Positions 8,135-16,258 are shown, numbered from the stretch's first letter. The stretch: 64,000 nucleotides of DNA from Clostridium sp. (GCF_017888565.1 NZ_JAGHFX010000094.1:1-64000); one strand, 5' to 3'. Notes: a model not told the origin generated them from the sequence alone. Made by a program: numbers and translations.

Positions 8135-8482
8135 CTATCTTTTATAAGTGTATATATATGAATAAGTATCTAGTACAGGGATTAACTTTATTACATATTT
8201 ACCTTCTTCAAGCTCTATATATACTAAAGTTTCCTTATCATATCCTGTACCATTGCATAGCTCTACAACTTTATTAAAGTCCTTTATCAATATAAACTGA
8301 ATGTAATTTAGTTCTTCTTGTAACTTCTTTAGGTCTATTTCTTTTTTATTATTTAGCTCTCTTATCAGCTCTCTTGGATTCCATTGATTAGCTAGTTTTC
8401 CATCATAGAAATCAAAACGAATTACTCCTAGAAGCTCTTTACTATCATAATCAAAGGTCTTTTCTATACTTAATTTCTTCAT
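8135..8482 (-). CDS. Hypothetical 115-aa protein
   Basis: Unrecognised acidic protein. The frame opens further upstream at 8545, but ATG at 8482 is preceded by ATGGAGGAAAAA and avoids overlap with the neighbour, so it is preferred. It is mixed alpha/beta (KTFDYDSKELLGVIRFDFYDG early, KYVIKLIPVLDTYSYIYTY at the end). Part of a run of small co-directional genes; no function can be offered. Confidence 0.6.
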   Translation of the reverse strand: MKKLSIEKTFDYDSKELLGVIRFDFYDGKLANQWNPRELIRELNNKKEIDLKKLQEELNYIQFILIKDFNKVVELCNGTGYDKETLVYIELEEGKYVIKLIPVLDTYSYIYTYKR

Positions 8483-8498
8483 TTTTTCCTCCATCACA

Positions 8499-8807
8499 TC
8501 AATATTCACTAGGAAATAACATAGTAGAATATTCTTCACTATCAATTACATAGATTTTATTTTCATTACCTATTTCAACATCTTCTAGCTCTATTATATG
8601 TGTTTCTTTATGCTCTGGGACTTCTTGACTCTGCTTAATTATCACTTTATTTCCTTCTTTTCTTAGCTTGAAGACTTGCAAGTAATCTAACTCAACATTT
8701 CCTTCATCTTTCAACTTATCAATCATAGACCACATTATAAGTTGTAATCTTATATCAATTTCCTCATTTATTCCTCTAGTTACATATCTATTATTTTTCT
8801 TGAACAT
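8499..8807 (-). CDS. Hypothetical 102-aa protein
   Basis: Starts at ATG 8807, ten bases after AAGGAG, and overlaps the end of the 32-aa gene in another frame by 17 bp. An N-terminal helical half (RGINEEIDIRLQLIMWSMIDKLK) is followed by a beta-rich acidic half (THIIELEDVEIGNENKIYVI). Not recognised. Overlap and spacing suggest co-translation with its upstream neighbour. Confidence 0.6.
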   Translation of the reverse strand: MFKKNNRYVTRGINEEIDIRLQLIMWSMIDKLKDEGNVELDYLQVFKLRKEGNKVIIKQSQEVPEHKETHIIELEDVEIGNENKIYVIDSEEYSTMLFPSEY

Positions 8808-8889
8808 ATTTTTCTATCTCCTTTTCATTACAAGTTTTTATAGTTATCTTTCCTCTTCTTATTAAACCTACACATAGAATTCTTTTCAT
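8791..8889 (-). CDS. 32-aa basic peptide
   Basis: A short frame with a strong AGGAGGAAAAGGGTA leader and ATG at 8889, beginning MKRILCVGLIRRGKITIKT and ending EKYVQEK. It has two Cys and is basic. Its end overlaps the start of the 102-aa gene, so it may act as a leader peptide for it. Function unknown. Confidence 0.5.
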   Translation of the reverse strand: MKRILCVGLIRRGKITIKTCNEKEIEKYVQEK

Positions 8890-8914
8890 TACCCTTTTCC
8901 TCCTAAAAATAATA

Positions 8915-8952
8915 AAAGCCTTAATCACTACATCAATAGTAATTAAGACTTT
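8915..8952 (-). terminator. Hairpin abutting the stop of the 97-aa gene
   Basis: AAAGCCTTAATCACTA pairs with TAGTAATTAAGACTTT over about 16 positions with two mismatches, followed on the minus strand by TATTATTTTTAGG. The stem begins at the upstream gene's stop codon. Confidence 0.7.
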
Positions 8953-9244
8953 ATACATTACTTATCTCCTCTTTTAACATCTTTATAAATTCCTCTGAAA
9001 ATACTTTATTCTTTATTGATTCTTTTATTAGCTCTATTAGTTCTAGTTCTGTAACATCAAGACTTCTTGGAATGTAAGTTTCATCACCTCTTCTAGTAGA
9101 CTTATAGACACAGAATCTTACTTCATTTCTTTTTAGCTCTTTGATATATATCTTTTCTATTGTATATGTGTATTCATTATCTCCAACTTTGCCTTGATTT
9201 ATTATCTTACAGTACTTAGTTTCCTTGATTATCTTACCTTTCAA
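8951..9244 (-). CDS. Hypothetical 97-aa phage-region protein
   Basis: Starts with TTG at 9244, about eight bases after AAGGAAGTGA; no upstream ATG fits. The first 65 residues are beta-rich and basic (YCKIINQGKVGDNEYTYTIE, RFCVYKSTRRGDETYIPRS), followed by an amphipathic helix (ELELIELIKESIKNKVFSE). It ends directly in a terminator hairpin. Not recognised. Confidence 0.6.
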   Translation of the reverse strand: MKGKIIKETKYCKIINQGKVGDNEYTYTIEKIYIKELKRNEVRFCVYKSTRRGDETYIPRSLDVTELELIELIKESIKNKVFSEEFIKMLKEEISNV

Positions 9245-9328
9245 TTAATCACTTCCTTTTTTATGAATAATCTATTACAATAATTATATTAGCTTTTTAT
9301 TAATATAAATTATTGGATGTGCTTTTTC

Positions 9329-9490
9329 ATGGAAAAACCTTTTGTTGATGCTGACGAAATGACATACTTTATTTTCGAAAAATGTAAATATTTAGGCTAT
9401 TTAGCCTCTAAAGAATTAATAAACCTTATATTGGATTTAGAAGTAGATTTCTTAGAATCTAAAGGTTTAGTTACATATACAGAAGATTAA
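9329..9490 (+). CDS. 53-aa acidic protein, the only plus-strand gene of the element
   Basis: ATG at 9329 opens 53 codons starting MEKPFVDADEMTYFIFEKCK and ending ESKGLVTYTED, an acidic, helical product. The ribosome binding site is weak (TTGGATGTG, about 9 bases upstream). It ends exactly at the hairpin 9489-9510, which gives it a terminator. It faces every other gene of the region. A divergent small gene is often a regulator in phage early regions, but no helix-turn-helix is visible. Confidence 0.5.
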   Translation: MEKPFVDADEMTYFIFEKCKYLGYLASKELINLILDLEVDFLESKGLVTYTED

Positions 9491-9510
9491 GAGGTTTTAA
9501 CTAACCTCTT
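9489..9510. terminator. Bidirectional hairpin AAGAGGTT/AACCTCTT
   Basis: A perfect 8-bp stem with a 6-nt loop and TTTATTC after it on the plus strand. It lies between the converging 53-aa (plus) and 112-aa (minus) genes and could serve both. Confidence 0.7.
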
Positions 9511-9519
9511 TATTCTTCG

Positions 9520-9858
9520 TTATTCTAATAAAAATTTAGAAAGTTTTTCGGTTGTTACTACTAGAATTGAAAAATCACTTGAAAGTAAGTATAAACTTGA
9601 AGTGTAATTCGTTCCATTTGAAACCTCAATCACATCAGTATATTCTGGTATTAAACCTTTTAACTTATCTACCTTCAACATTTTAATATCAATGATATTT
9701 TCTGCTATAAGTACATATCCACCTAAGTCATTATCTACCTTTCTATCAACTCCATAGTTATCATTTAATATTTCTATATCTCTTTCTATACTTTTAATAA
9801 CTTCTGTGTCATAGCATTTTAGTTCTTTTAATTGTTTCTCTGAATAAATCTTCTTCAT
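9520..9858 (-). CDS. Hypothetical 112-aa protein
   Basis: The preferred start is ATG 9858 after GAAGGGAGAAATGTATA; the frame extends upstream into a terminator hairpin without a better signal. The product begins MKKIYSEKQLKELKCYDTEV and has a beta-rich C-terminus (NGTNYTSSLYLLSSDFSILVV). Not recognised. Confidence 0.6.
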   Translation of the reverse strand: MKKIYSEKQLKELKCYDTEVIKSIERDIEILNDNYGVDRKVDNDLGGYVLIAENIIDIKMLKVDKLKGLIPEYTDVIEVSNGTNYTSSLYLLSSDFSILVVTTEKLSKFLLE

Positions 9859-9884
9859 TATACATTTCTCCCTTCTAAATATAA

Positions 9885-9923
9885 AAACTCTTACCTGTAT
9901 CTCTAAATACAAGTAAGAGCTTT
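9885..9923 (-). terminator. Hairpin after the 104-aa gene
   Basis: AAACTCTTACCTGTAT pairs with ATACAAGTAAGAGCTTT (15-16 bp, two mismatches), followed on the minus strand by TTTATATTTAG. It starts one base from the TAG stop of the upstream gene. Confidence 0.75.
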
Positions 9924-9924
9924 A

Positions 9925-10239
9925 CTATACTAAACTTTTATAAAATTCTATTTTTGGTGCATTGTTATTTATTAATAAATTTAACTTTTCGTATGTTGAA
10001 TCATATAAGTTATTATCTTTAGCATATTTAATTACATCCTCATAAGATAATTCAAAAATATTATCTGTTATACTATAGTAGAAATCATCATTCATTACAC
10101 CAAAGAAGTACTTAACTGCATCTTCATAAGTCATTCTTGGCATATCTTCTAAATCACAATTTTCATCTGTATAACATCCATTTCTATCGTTCCATTGTAA
10201 AAATTCTGTTATTAATATTTTCTTTTTTTCTGTATTCAT
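9925..10239 (-). CDS. Hypothetical 104-aa acidic protein
   Basis: ATG at 10239 follows AGGTGATAAGAAAA; a GTG four codons upstream (10251) sits inside that ribosome binding site and is less likely. The protein is acidic and aromatic (DEDMPRM-type segments, AVKYFFGVMNDDFYYSITDN), without a signal peptide. It is the first gene read leftwards after the restriction cassette, separated by about 80 bp of pure AT sequence that may contain its promoter. Not recognised. Confidence 0.6.
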   Translation of the reverse strand: MNTEKKKILITEFLQWNDRNGCYTDENCDLEDMPRMTYEDAVKYFFGVMNDDFYYSITDNIFELSYEDVIKYAKDNNLYDSTYEKLNLLINNNAPKIEFYKSLV

Positions 10240-10321
10240 TTTTCTTATCACCTATCATATAATATATATTTAATATTTTATTTATAATTAATATATATAT
10301 ATATTAAAAAACTATTACTTT

Positions 10322-11479
10322 CTATATTTCGTAATCATTTATAAGTAATTCACTTATTCTGTTCCAATTAAACCTTATTCCTTCTCTCTCAAAGAAATAT
10401 CTTTTATTTTGATTATATATCAGCCCCAAATGATTCCAAAGTTTTGTTTCATCTCTAATATATGACCCTTTTGCATTTGTTGTTATTGCTGTTGGTTTTC
10501 TCTTCCCTATAAACCCCTTACTCTCTAAATAGGAATCTAAACTAATAAAATACTCATTTCTTTTCAACGAAACTATATCTGTATCTCTTTGAAAATTTTC
10601 AAACTCATGGATTAATTGCAAGTGTCTTCCATCAATTAGTATTAAATATGTTAAATAATCTATGAACTTTTTACTATTTGCCCCATAAATTTTCCCAATA
10701 GTTAGCAATTTGTATCCTTTAACAGTTAATCTACCTTCACTTTGAGACCATAATCCTAAGTGAAAAAGTGATATTTTATAATTTTGTTTTTCTGATTTTT
10801 TTGATGCTATGCTATATTTCTTTGTTCTAGGTGTTCCATCCCACATTTTAGTTTTTTTTGAAACTAACATTTGATAAAATTCTTCATAAACAAAATTTGT
10901 ATAAATATCCCCAACTTCATCATTGTACTTATCTGCCAACCTCAATAATTCATATACTTCATAATGACTTGCATCTCTCCAAAAACACCAAAATGTTTTT
11001 GTAACAGAGCTTTCTCTCTTGTTAATAGGAGTTGAACCTCTTTCTGTATCTATCGACTTTAATAATCTTATTGAATCTGAACTTAAATCATCTTCATCAT
11101 ATTCTATAAGAGATATAGGTAAATGCTTAAATTCATCATTTTCTAAAATATTTAATATATATTCACATATCTTAAATCCATCATCAGCATATTTAGGTAA
11201 AATCAATCCTGAATAATCATGCTTTTGTAAGTATGCTATAGCTTGTCCTAATCCAGTTAAATATTCTCTCTTATTTTGTTTTGGTGGCTTAAATTCATTA
11301 GCATATGTTACTCCTTTAACATTATCTGCTAATACATAATCAGGTCTAGGCCAATCCCAGTCTCCAACTCTACATATATCTGATGAAAAAATTTGTTTCC
11401 ACTTATCTTTTTCTGCTCTAACATTATCCAGAAGCACAGAACCTATAAATGATGCTAACTCATCATGTGTTTTTCCCAA
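10322..11479 (-). CDS. Putative type II restriction endonuclease (PD-(D/E)XK)
   Basis: A 385-aa protein directly downstream of two cytosine methyltransferases, hence the expected nuclease of the cassette. Near the N-terminus it has RPDYVLADNV, then YANEFKPPK: a PD...EXK arrangement with D47, E62 and K64 as likely metal and catalytic residues. The C-terminal half has a region fit for DNA recognition (GYKLLTIGKIYGANSKKF, RKPTAITTNAKGSYI). Start: an ATG at 11494 contains the ribosome binding site itself (GGAGGGGA), so TTG at 11479, six bases after it, is preferred. Specificity is unknown. A solitary nuclease with another role is the alternative. Confidence 0.65.
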   Translation of the reverse strand: MGKTHDELASFIGSVLLDNVRAEKDKWKQIFSSDICRVGDWDWPRPDYVLADNVKGVTYANEFKPPKQNKREYLTGLGQAIAYLQKHDYSGLILPKYADDGFKICEYILNILENDEFKHLPISLIEYDEDDLSSDSIRLLKSIDTERGSTPINKRESSVTKTFWCFWRDASHYEVYELLRLADKYNDEVGDIYTNFVYEEFYQMLVSKKTKMWDGTPRTKKYSIASKKSEKQNYKISLFHLGLWSQSEGRLTVKGYKLLTIGKIYGANSKKFIDYLTYLILIDGRHLQLIHEFENFQRDTDIVSLKRNEYFISLDSYLESKGFIGKRKPTAITTNAKGSYIRDETKLWNHLGLIYNQNKRYFFEREGIRFNWNRISELLINDYEI

Positions 11480-11555
11480 AAAAATCCCCTCCATTCATAC
11501 TATACAATATTATTATACAATATAAATGATGGGAATTATTTAATCAAAATAAATT

Positions 11556-12587
11556 TTATAGATATTTCTTTATATTTTTAGCCAACTCATATGCAAGCTT
11601 TACAGGAACTGCATTTCCTACTTGAATACATTGATTTTGTCTACTCCCATAAAATATAACATCGTCAGGGAAGGTTTGTATCCTAGCTGCCTCTCTTACT
11701 GTTAGGCTTCGATTCTCTGTAGGATGTAATGGAAATGCATTATGTCCCGGCACCATTGTAGAAGCAGGATAATCTCTATGCAATCTCTTGTATACATGAC
11801 TAAAATTTTTCACTTTATTATCTTTAAAGTCAGCCCTAGCACCATAAATAAGATGTTCTGGCATTCCATCCTTTGGTAGGCCACTGCCCTCTGGTATATA
11901 TTTCATTCTTTCTTTAACAATGGGTTTATGATTCATAGGAACATGATTCTCAATTTTATTCTCCTTACCTACTAAATCCATTATCGCATTACCTACAGTT
12001 ATATAATCATTTTTATTTTCTATAATTTGCTTTGGAAAATCTACATCTATATCAATATCATTCCTTATTCCCATAAAGAAAACCCTATATCTAAGTTGAG
12101 GAACTCCGTAATCAGCAGCACATAATACCTTGCAATGTATATTATGATACCCTATATTTTCAAATTCACTTTTTATTATTTCTCTTAACTCTCCATTATG
12201 AGAACTTAATAATCCTTTTACATTTTCCATTAAAAATATCTTTGGCTGTATCACTTTCACAAATCTTATAAATTCAAATACTAACTCATTTCTTGGGTCT
12301 TTAACTATTCTTTTCCCTATTGTAGAAAATCCTTGGCATGGTGGTCCACCTATTATTACATCAATACCTTTATAACTCTTTAATTCATCATCTGTTATTT
12401 CTCTGATATCTTTATTAATCAATGGTACACTAGGATAATTCAATCTATGAGTTTCTATAGCTGGCTCCCACTTTTCTACAGAAAAAACTGGCTCAAACCC
12501 AGCATCAATAAATCCTCTTAAAAAACCTCCAGCACCTGAAAATAAATCTATAAATCTAGGTTTACTTTTTCTTTCCATAATATTCAT
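11556..12587 (-). CDS. DNA (cytosine-5)-methyltransferase, second of a pair
   Basis: A full C5-methyltransferase of 343 aa: motif I DLFSGAGGF (14-22), motif IV GGPPCQGFS with nucleophile C84, motif VI ENV (E121), motif VIII QLRYRVFFMG, motif IX RSLTVREAARIQTF and motif X QVGNAVP. The target-recognition part includes MVPGHNAFPLHP, nearly shared with the partner enzyme. Its start overlaps the end of the partner gene by 26 bp in another frame, with GAAGGGAC upstream, so translation is coupled. It probably protects one strand or half of the site cut by the adjacent nuclease. Confidence 0.93.
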   Translation of the reverse strand: MNIMERKSKPRFIDLFSGAGGFLRGFIDAGFEPVFSVEKWEPAIETHRLNYPSVPLINKDIREITDDELKSYKGIDVIIGGPPCQGFSTIGKRIVKDPRNELVFEFIRFVKVIQPKIFLMENVKGLLSSHNGELREIIKSEFENIGYHNIHCKVLCAADYGVPQLRYRVFFMGIRNDIDIDVDFPKQIIENKNDYITVGNAIMDLVGKENKIENHVPMNHKPIVKERMKYIPEGSGLPKDGMPEHLIYGARADFKDNKVKNFSHVYKRLHRDYPASTMVPGHNAFPLHPTENRSLTVREAARIQTFPDDVIFYGSRQNQCIQVGNAVPVKLAYELAKNIKKYL

Positions 12588-13608
12588 CTAGTCCCTTCTT
12601 TATATGTTCAGCCCAAGCTTTAGCTAATAATGGCGGTACTGCATTTCCGACCTGCATACACTGTTTATGTCTTGCTCCTACAAACTCTAAATTATCATCA
12701 AATGTTTGAATTCTTGCCGCTTCTCTAACTGTAAGACTTCTATGTAACCATGGATGTATTGGAAATGCATTGTGACCTGGTACCATTGTTAAAGATGGCT
12801 CATCTCTGTGTAACCTTTTAAAAGTATTCCCAAAATTTTTTCTATATAATTCTGGTGGTAATTCATCTTCTGGTAATCTCCCTCCCTCTGGGATATATTT
12901 ATATCTAAGTATATTTTTTTCTTTATGATTCAGAGGGATATGATTCAGTATCTGATTTTCTTTTCCAGCTAAATCACCTATTGCTTCGCCAACAGTTACA
13001 TATGGATTATATAACATTCCTTCTCCATGAGTTTGCTCTGGTGGCTTCAATTCCATATTTATTCTATTCCCAAAAATAAATACTCTTTTTCTACGTTGAG
13101 GAACTCCATAATTAACAGCATCTAATATAAAAACATCAAATTTATAACCCATTTCTTTTTCCAATTTAGTAAATTCATTTTTTATCATTTCAAAATATGA
13201 ACCATTATCTAATGTAAGTAATCCTACTACATTTTCCATTAGAAAAACTTTAGGTTTTAATATTTTTAACACTCTAATATACTCTTTAAATAATAAATTT
13301 CTTGCATCTTTTTGCCTTCTTTTTTTCTCATCTGCAGATATTCTAGAACCTATTGTAGAAAACCCTTGACATGGTGGGCCTCCAATTAGAACATCTACTT
13401 CTTCTCCATTAATATACTTATCTATAGTTTTTTTATCTAAGTCTTTTATATCACCATGTATAAATGGTATCCATGGTGTATTTTTCTGATTAAACATGGC
13501 ACAATCTTTATCAAAATCAGTAGCTAACATAGTTTTATATCCAGCTTTTTCAAAGCCCAGATGAAAGCCACCCACTCCTGCAAATAAATCAACTATTTTA
13601 TATTCCAT
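12562..13608 (-). CDS. DNA (cytosine-5)-methyltransferase, first of a pair
   Basis: A full C5-methyltransferase of 348 aa: motif I DLFAGVGGF (7-15), motif IV GGPPCQGFS with nucleophile C80, motif VI ENV (E125), motif VIII QRRKRVFIFG, motif IX RSLTVREAARIQTF and motif X QVGNAVPP. ATG follows AGGGTGAAGATAA. The recognition segments (LNHIPLNHKEK, KRLHRDEPSLTMVPGHNAFP) align closely with the second enzyme, so the two look like a duplication. Paired C5 enzymes with one nuclease are known for asymmetric recognition sites. It heads the cassette; its promoter should lie in 13609-13700. Confidence 0.93.
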   Translation of the reverse strand: MEYKIVDLFAGVGGFHLGFEKAGYKTMLATDFDKDCAMFNQKNTPWIPFIHGDIKDLDKKTIDKYINGEEVDVLIGGPPCQGFSTIGSRISADEKKRRQKDARNLLFKEYIRVLKILKPKVFLMENVVGLLTLDNGSYFEMIKNEFTKLEKEMGYKFDVFILDAVNYGVPQRRKRVFIFGNRINMELKPPEQTHGEGMLYNPYVTVGEAIGDLAGKENQILNHIPLNHKEKNILRYKYIPEGGRLPEDELPPELYRKNFGNTFKRLHRDEPSLTMVPGHNAFPIHPWLHRSLTVREAARIQTFDDNLEFVGARHKQCMQVGNAVPPLLAKAWAEHIKKGLDEYYGKKK

Positions 13609-13861
13609 TTATCTTCACCCTACTGTCTTATTATTTTTAAATTCAGAAAATCCTTTTCTAGATTATACAGAACTAATGTTCTTTTGTAAAGCAATTACTT
13701 TTTACCTATTCAACATATATTCGACATTATTTATTATATAACAAACAAATGAATATACCAACTACTGTAGGTATATCCCTTTCCCTATTATATTCAGTTT
13801 TTATTGAAAACTTATTACCATGTGATATGCCTCATTAATTCTTAACTATAAAATATAATAA

Positions 13862-13892
13862 CCCTCGACAACACAATCTGTATTGTCGAGGG
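13862..13892 (-). terminator. ssrA terminator
   Basis: A perfect 9-bp stem, CCCTCGACA/TGTCGAGGG, with a 13-nt loop lies just past the tmRNA 3' end. It ends in a short TTATTATATTTT tail on the minus strand. Confidence 0.8.
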
Positions 13893-13897
13893 TTTCA

Positions 13898-14251
13898 TGG
13901 TGGAGGCGAGGGGTATCGAACCCCTGTCCGAAAGCAGACCAGCCTGACTTTCTACGAGCGTAGTTTGTGACTAAAATTTCGGTCCTTAGTTCGCTCACAA
14001 ACAAACTCCTAATTCCCTAGCTTCATGAATACCCCTTTAGCTCAAAGCTTTGCTAAACTTCGTTTCCCACTTCAATGACACCAGTGATCCAGAGCGTGGG
14101 CACCCTGGGCTGATGAGCGGCTATATTAAGCTGCTAATGCAAAATTGTCTTCTGCGTTTATCTTTAATGCATACTTTATTATCGAGGTGACATGCTTGCC
14201 TCGGCTCGCTTATCAAACCCATCTTACCCCCGTCGAAGCCAAAACGCCCCC
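13898..14251 (-). ncRNA. ssrA: tmRNA (trans-translation RNA)
   Basis: The 5' end GGGGGCG (14251) pairs with CGCCTCC before the ACCA tail (13898), giving the tRNA-like acceptor. The T-arm GGTTCGATACC is near 13910. The tag reading frame at 14126-14155 encodes AEDNFALAA then TAA, a clostridial-type tag. SmpB, its partner, is encoded about 10 kb to the right. The 3' half is a common integration site for phages and islands, and the accessory region begins just beyond it, but no duplicated 3' end is present in this window. Confidence 0.97.
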
Positions 14252-14300
14252 AGGTTAAGAATTAGTTTAACGCGAAATATTCAATTTTGACTACGTGTAA

Positions 14301-14329
14301 ATTATATATTATATAGATTTCTATGTCAA
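14301..14329 (-). promoter_or_regulatory. Consensus sigma-A promoter of ssrA
   Basis: Reading the minus strand, TTGACA (14324-14329) and TATAAT (14301-14306) are both perfect and 17 bp apart. Transcription would start near 14294, about 40 nt before the mature tmRNA 5' end, leaving a leader for processing. Confidence 0.9.
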
Positions 14330-14719
14330 CTTAGATTTAATCCTTGCTTACCATAATTTTCTTTTAAATTTTTAAAACTTATAATTAGATTATCACTATT
14401 AATTTAGAAATAAACAAACTAACATCAAAAAGAAAATCAAGCTTTTCTTATAATCTAAATTTAACTTTGTATAATACATAATTTCTACATACTTATATTA
14501 TAACAAATTTCACTTAATTTAAACCTAATCTTATTAGCATTAAGGGAAAAAGCTTCTTATATTACTATTTTTATAATTAATTTCTTAGTAAAAAGTAGTT
14601 ATATATAAGTTTGCTTATTTTGTAACCAATTTCTAAATAATATTCTTCACTGTAATAGGAAACCTATATAAACACTATTTCCATTGTCCCGGTAATATTA
14701 ATTTTTTCATATAAGAAAA
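14330..14719. other. AT-rich gap, nothing recognised
   Basis: About 390 bp upstream of the ssrA promoter with no open frame that has a ribosome binding site, and no clear hairpin. It separates the tmRNA transcription unit from the oxidoreductase unit. Confidence 0.5.
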
Positions 14720-14827
14720 TTACTTATCAAATTCTTCTACCTTCTCTGGATTTAGATTTTCAAATACTTTTGATTCAAAAAATTTTCCATGTACATCTTC
14801 AAGTCTATATAGTATTAATTCTATCAT
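14720..14827 (-). CDS. Possible 35-aa ORF after the oxidoreductase
   Basis: ATG at 14827 opens 35 codons (starting MIELILYRLEDVHGKFFESK, ending NPEKVEEFDK) directly after the stop of the oxidoreductase gene. The composition looks protein-like, but the ribosome binding site is poor (only AAGAAA), so it may be a real small protein or the tail of a decayed gene. Confidence 0.3.
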   Translation of the reverse strand: MIELILYRLEDVHGKFFESKVFENLNPEKVEEFDK

Positions 14828-14838
14828 TTTTTCATTTC

Positions 14839-15825
14839 TTAATTATTATCAGCAGGATAAACTACTCCAATTTGCTTTCTTGCCTCTTCAATAACTTCAA
14901 CCACATTTCTAGAAACTTCTAATGAATTAATCTTAGATTCTCTTTCTCCATTTTTAATTAAGTTAACAAATTCTTCTACTTCATAGCACATATTTGCTTC
15001 TTTATGTTCTAATGTTAAATCTTCTTCTCTACCATCTCTATATATTATTTTCACATTATTAAATGTATTAATTCTGTCTATTATAATGCTACCCTCTTCC
15101 CCTTGGATTTCTGATGGAAGATATGAATTACTTATCTTAGAGTATATTACAACTCCCTCCATATCATCATATCCAAAGACAACGCTACCTTCTCCATCGA
15201 CTCCAGTTTCTAGCATTATTCCATTAGCTTTTACTGTATTCGGCTTTCCAAAAAGATTCACCATTGGTGCTATACAGTAAACTCCTATGTCCATAATAGC
15301 TCCATTTGATAGTTCTTTCTTAAAAGCATTTAACACTTCCCCAGCCTTATATTTATCATATCTTGAAGAGTATTGACAGTAGCTTGCAAAATACTTTCTA
15401 ACCTTACCAATCTTATGAAGATTATCTTTAATAACTCTAAAGTTTGGAAGTAATGTCGTTTTCATTGCCTCCATTAAGACAACATCATTTTCCTTTGCTA
15501 CTTTTATCATTGCATCAGCTTCCTTGGTATTTGAAGCAAAAGCCTTTTCTCCAAGCACATGCTTTTTATGATTTAAAAACAATATAGCTTGCTCAGCATG
15601 CAAAGAATTAGGTGAAGCTATATACACAGCATCTATTAAGTCACTCTTAGCCATTTCCTCTAAGTCTGTAAATATATTTTCTATATTAAACTTATTCGCA
15701 AACTCCCTTGCTCTTTCTTCAGTTCTTGAATAAACAGCAGATATATTTACACCTTCAACTTCCCTTGCTCCAGCTATTAACCATTCAGTTATAAAATTAG
15801 TTCCTATAACACCAATATTAATCAT
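14839..15825 (-). CDS. Gfo/Idh/MocA family oxidoreductase
   Basis: A 328-aa cytoplasmic NAD(P)-dependent sugar-type dehydrogenase. The N-terminal Rossmann fold starts IGVIGTNFITEWLIAGA with a degenerate GxGxxG. The family motif LGEKAFASN (normally EKP, here EKA) supplies the catalytic Lys near residue 93. The second domain has NGAIMDIGVYCIAPM, matching the G(G)xxxDxGxY motif. ATG follows GGAGGGATAGTTA. It stands alone between ssrA and the amidase-like gene, so the substrate cannot be inferred. The Pro-to-Ala change in the EKP motif is noted; other family members vary there. Confidence 0.85.
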   Translation of the reverse strand: MINIGVIGTNFITEWLIAGAREVEGVNISAVYSRTEERAREFANKFNIENIFTDLEEMAKSDLIDAVYIASPNSLHAEQAILFLNHKKHVLGEKAFASNTKEADAMIKVAKENDVVLMEAMKTTLLPNFRVIKDNLHKIGKVRKYFASYCQYSSRYDKYKAGEVLNAFKKELSNGAIMDIGVYCIAPMVNLFGKPNTVKANGIMLETGVDGEGSVVFGYDDMEGVVIYSKISNSYLPSEIQGEEGSIIIDRINTFNNVKIIYRDGREEDLTLEHKEANMCYEVEEFVNLIKNGERESKINSLEVSRNVVEVIEEARKQIGVVYPADNN

Positions 15826-15948
15826 TAACTATCCCTCCAACTCATTTATACCTTTTATTTGCTCATTTCAATTATATATTATATTACTAATATTTTCTAT
15901 CAAGACTTAAACTCTCAATTATGTATTAACCCTATACTTTAACTTTTC

Positions 15949-15978
15949 ATAATTCAGCTTGTTTGAATTATTTCCTTA
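15949..15978. repeat. Dispersed hairpin repeat, copy 1
   Basis: ATAATTCA, a seven-base loop, TGAATTAT, then TTCCTTA. Identical over 30 bp to the copy at 16071-16100. Confidence 0.75.
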
Positions 15979-16070
15979 ACCATCTATTACCAATTATCCA
16001 TTGCATTTATGCTCATCTGAATTATTCCCTCAATTCTTTCACCTTTTAACTCTTTAATTCTTCACTTTTC

Positions 16071-16100
16071 ATAATTCAGCTTGTTTGAATTATTTCCTTA
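16071..16100. repeat. Dispersed hairpin repeat, copy 2
   Basis: Same 30 bp as at 15949-15978, here followed by ATTCTTTCATTTTTTC. The stem is ATAATTCA/TGAATTAT. Confidence 0.75.
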
Positions 16101-16258
16101 ATTCTTTCATTTTTTCATTATTTCATTTATCATAATATTTTTTTTCTAACTGCACATACTACTATTATTAAATTCTTGTATTTTATAATGTGTATTATTT
16201 TAAAAGACGAGAAAGCTTGATTATATTTTATATGGTCACTAATAGGGAGGTTTTTCAT

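Larger units (their letters stand above)
15826..16258. other. Divergent intergenic region carrying two hairpin repeats
   Basis: This 430-bp gap lies between the leftward oxidoreductase and the rightward amidase-like gene, so promoters for both should be here. It holds two near-identical copies of the dispersed hairpin repeat (15949-15978 and 16071-16100) and a partial copy near 16018-16042, with pyrimidine-rich TTC/TTT tracts between them. Confidence 0.6.

Noticed and set aside
13862..13900. A visible attachment-site duplication at ssrA
   Set aside because: Only one copy of the ssrA 3' end exists in the window; no match was found between 1 and 13860.
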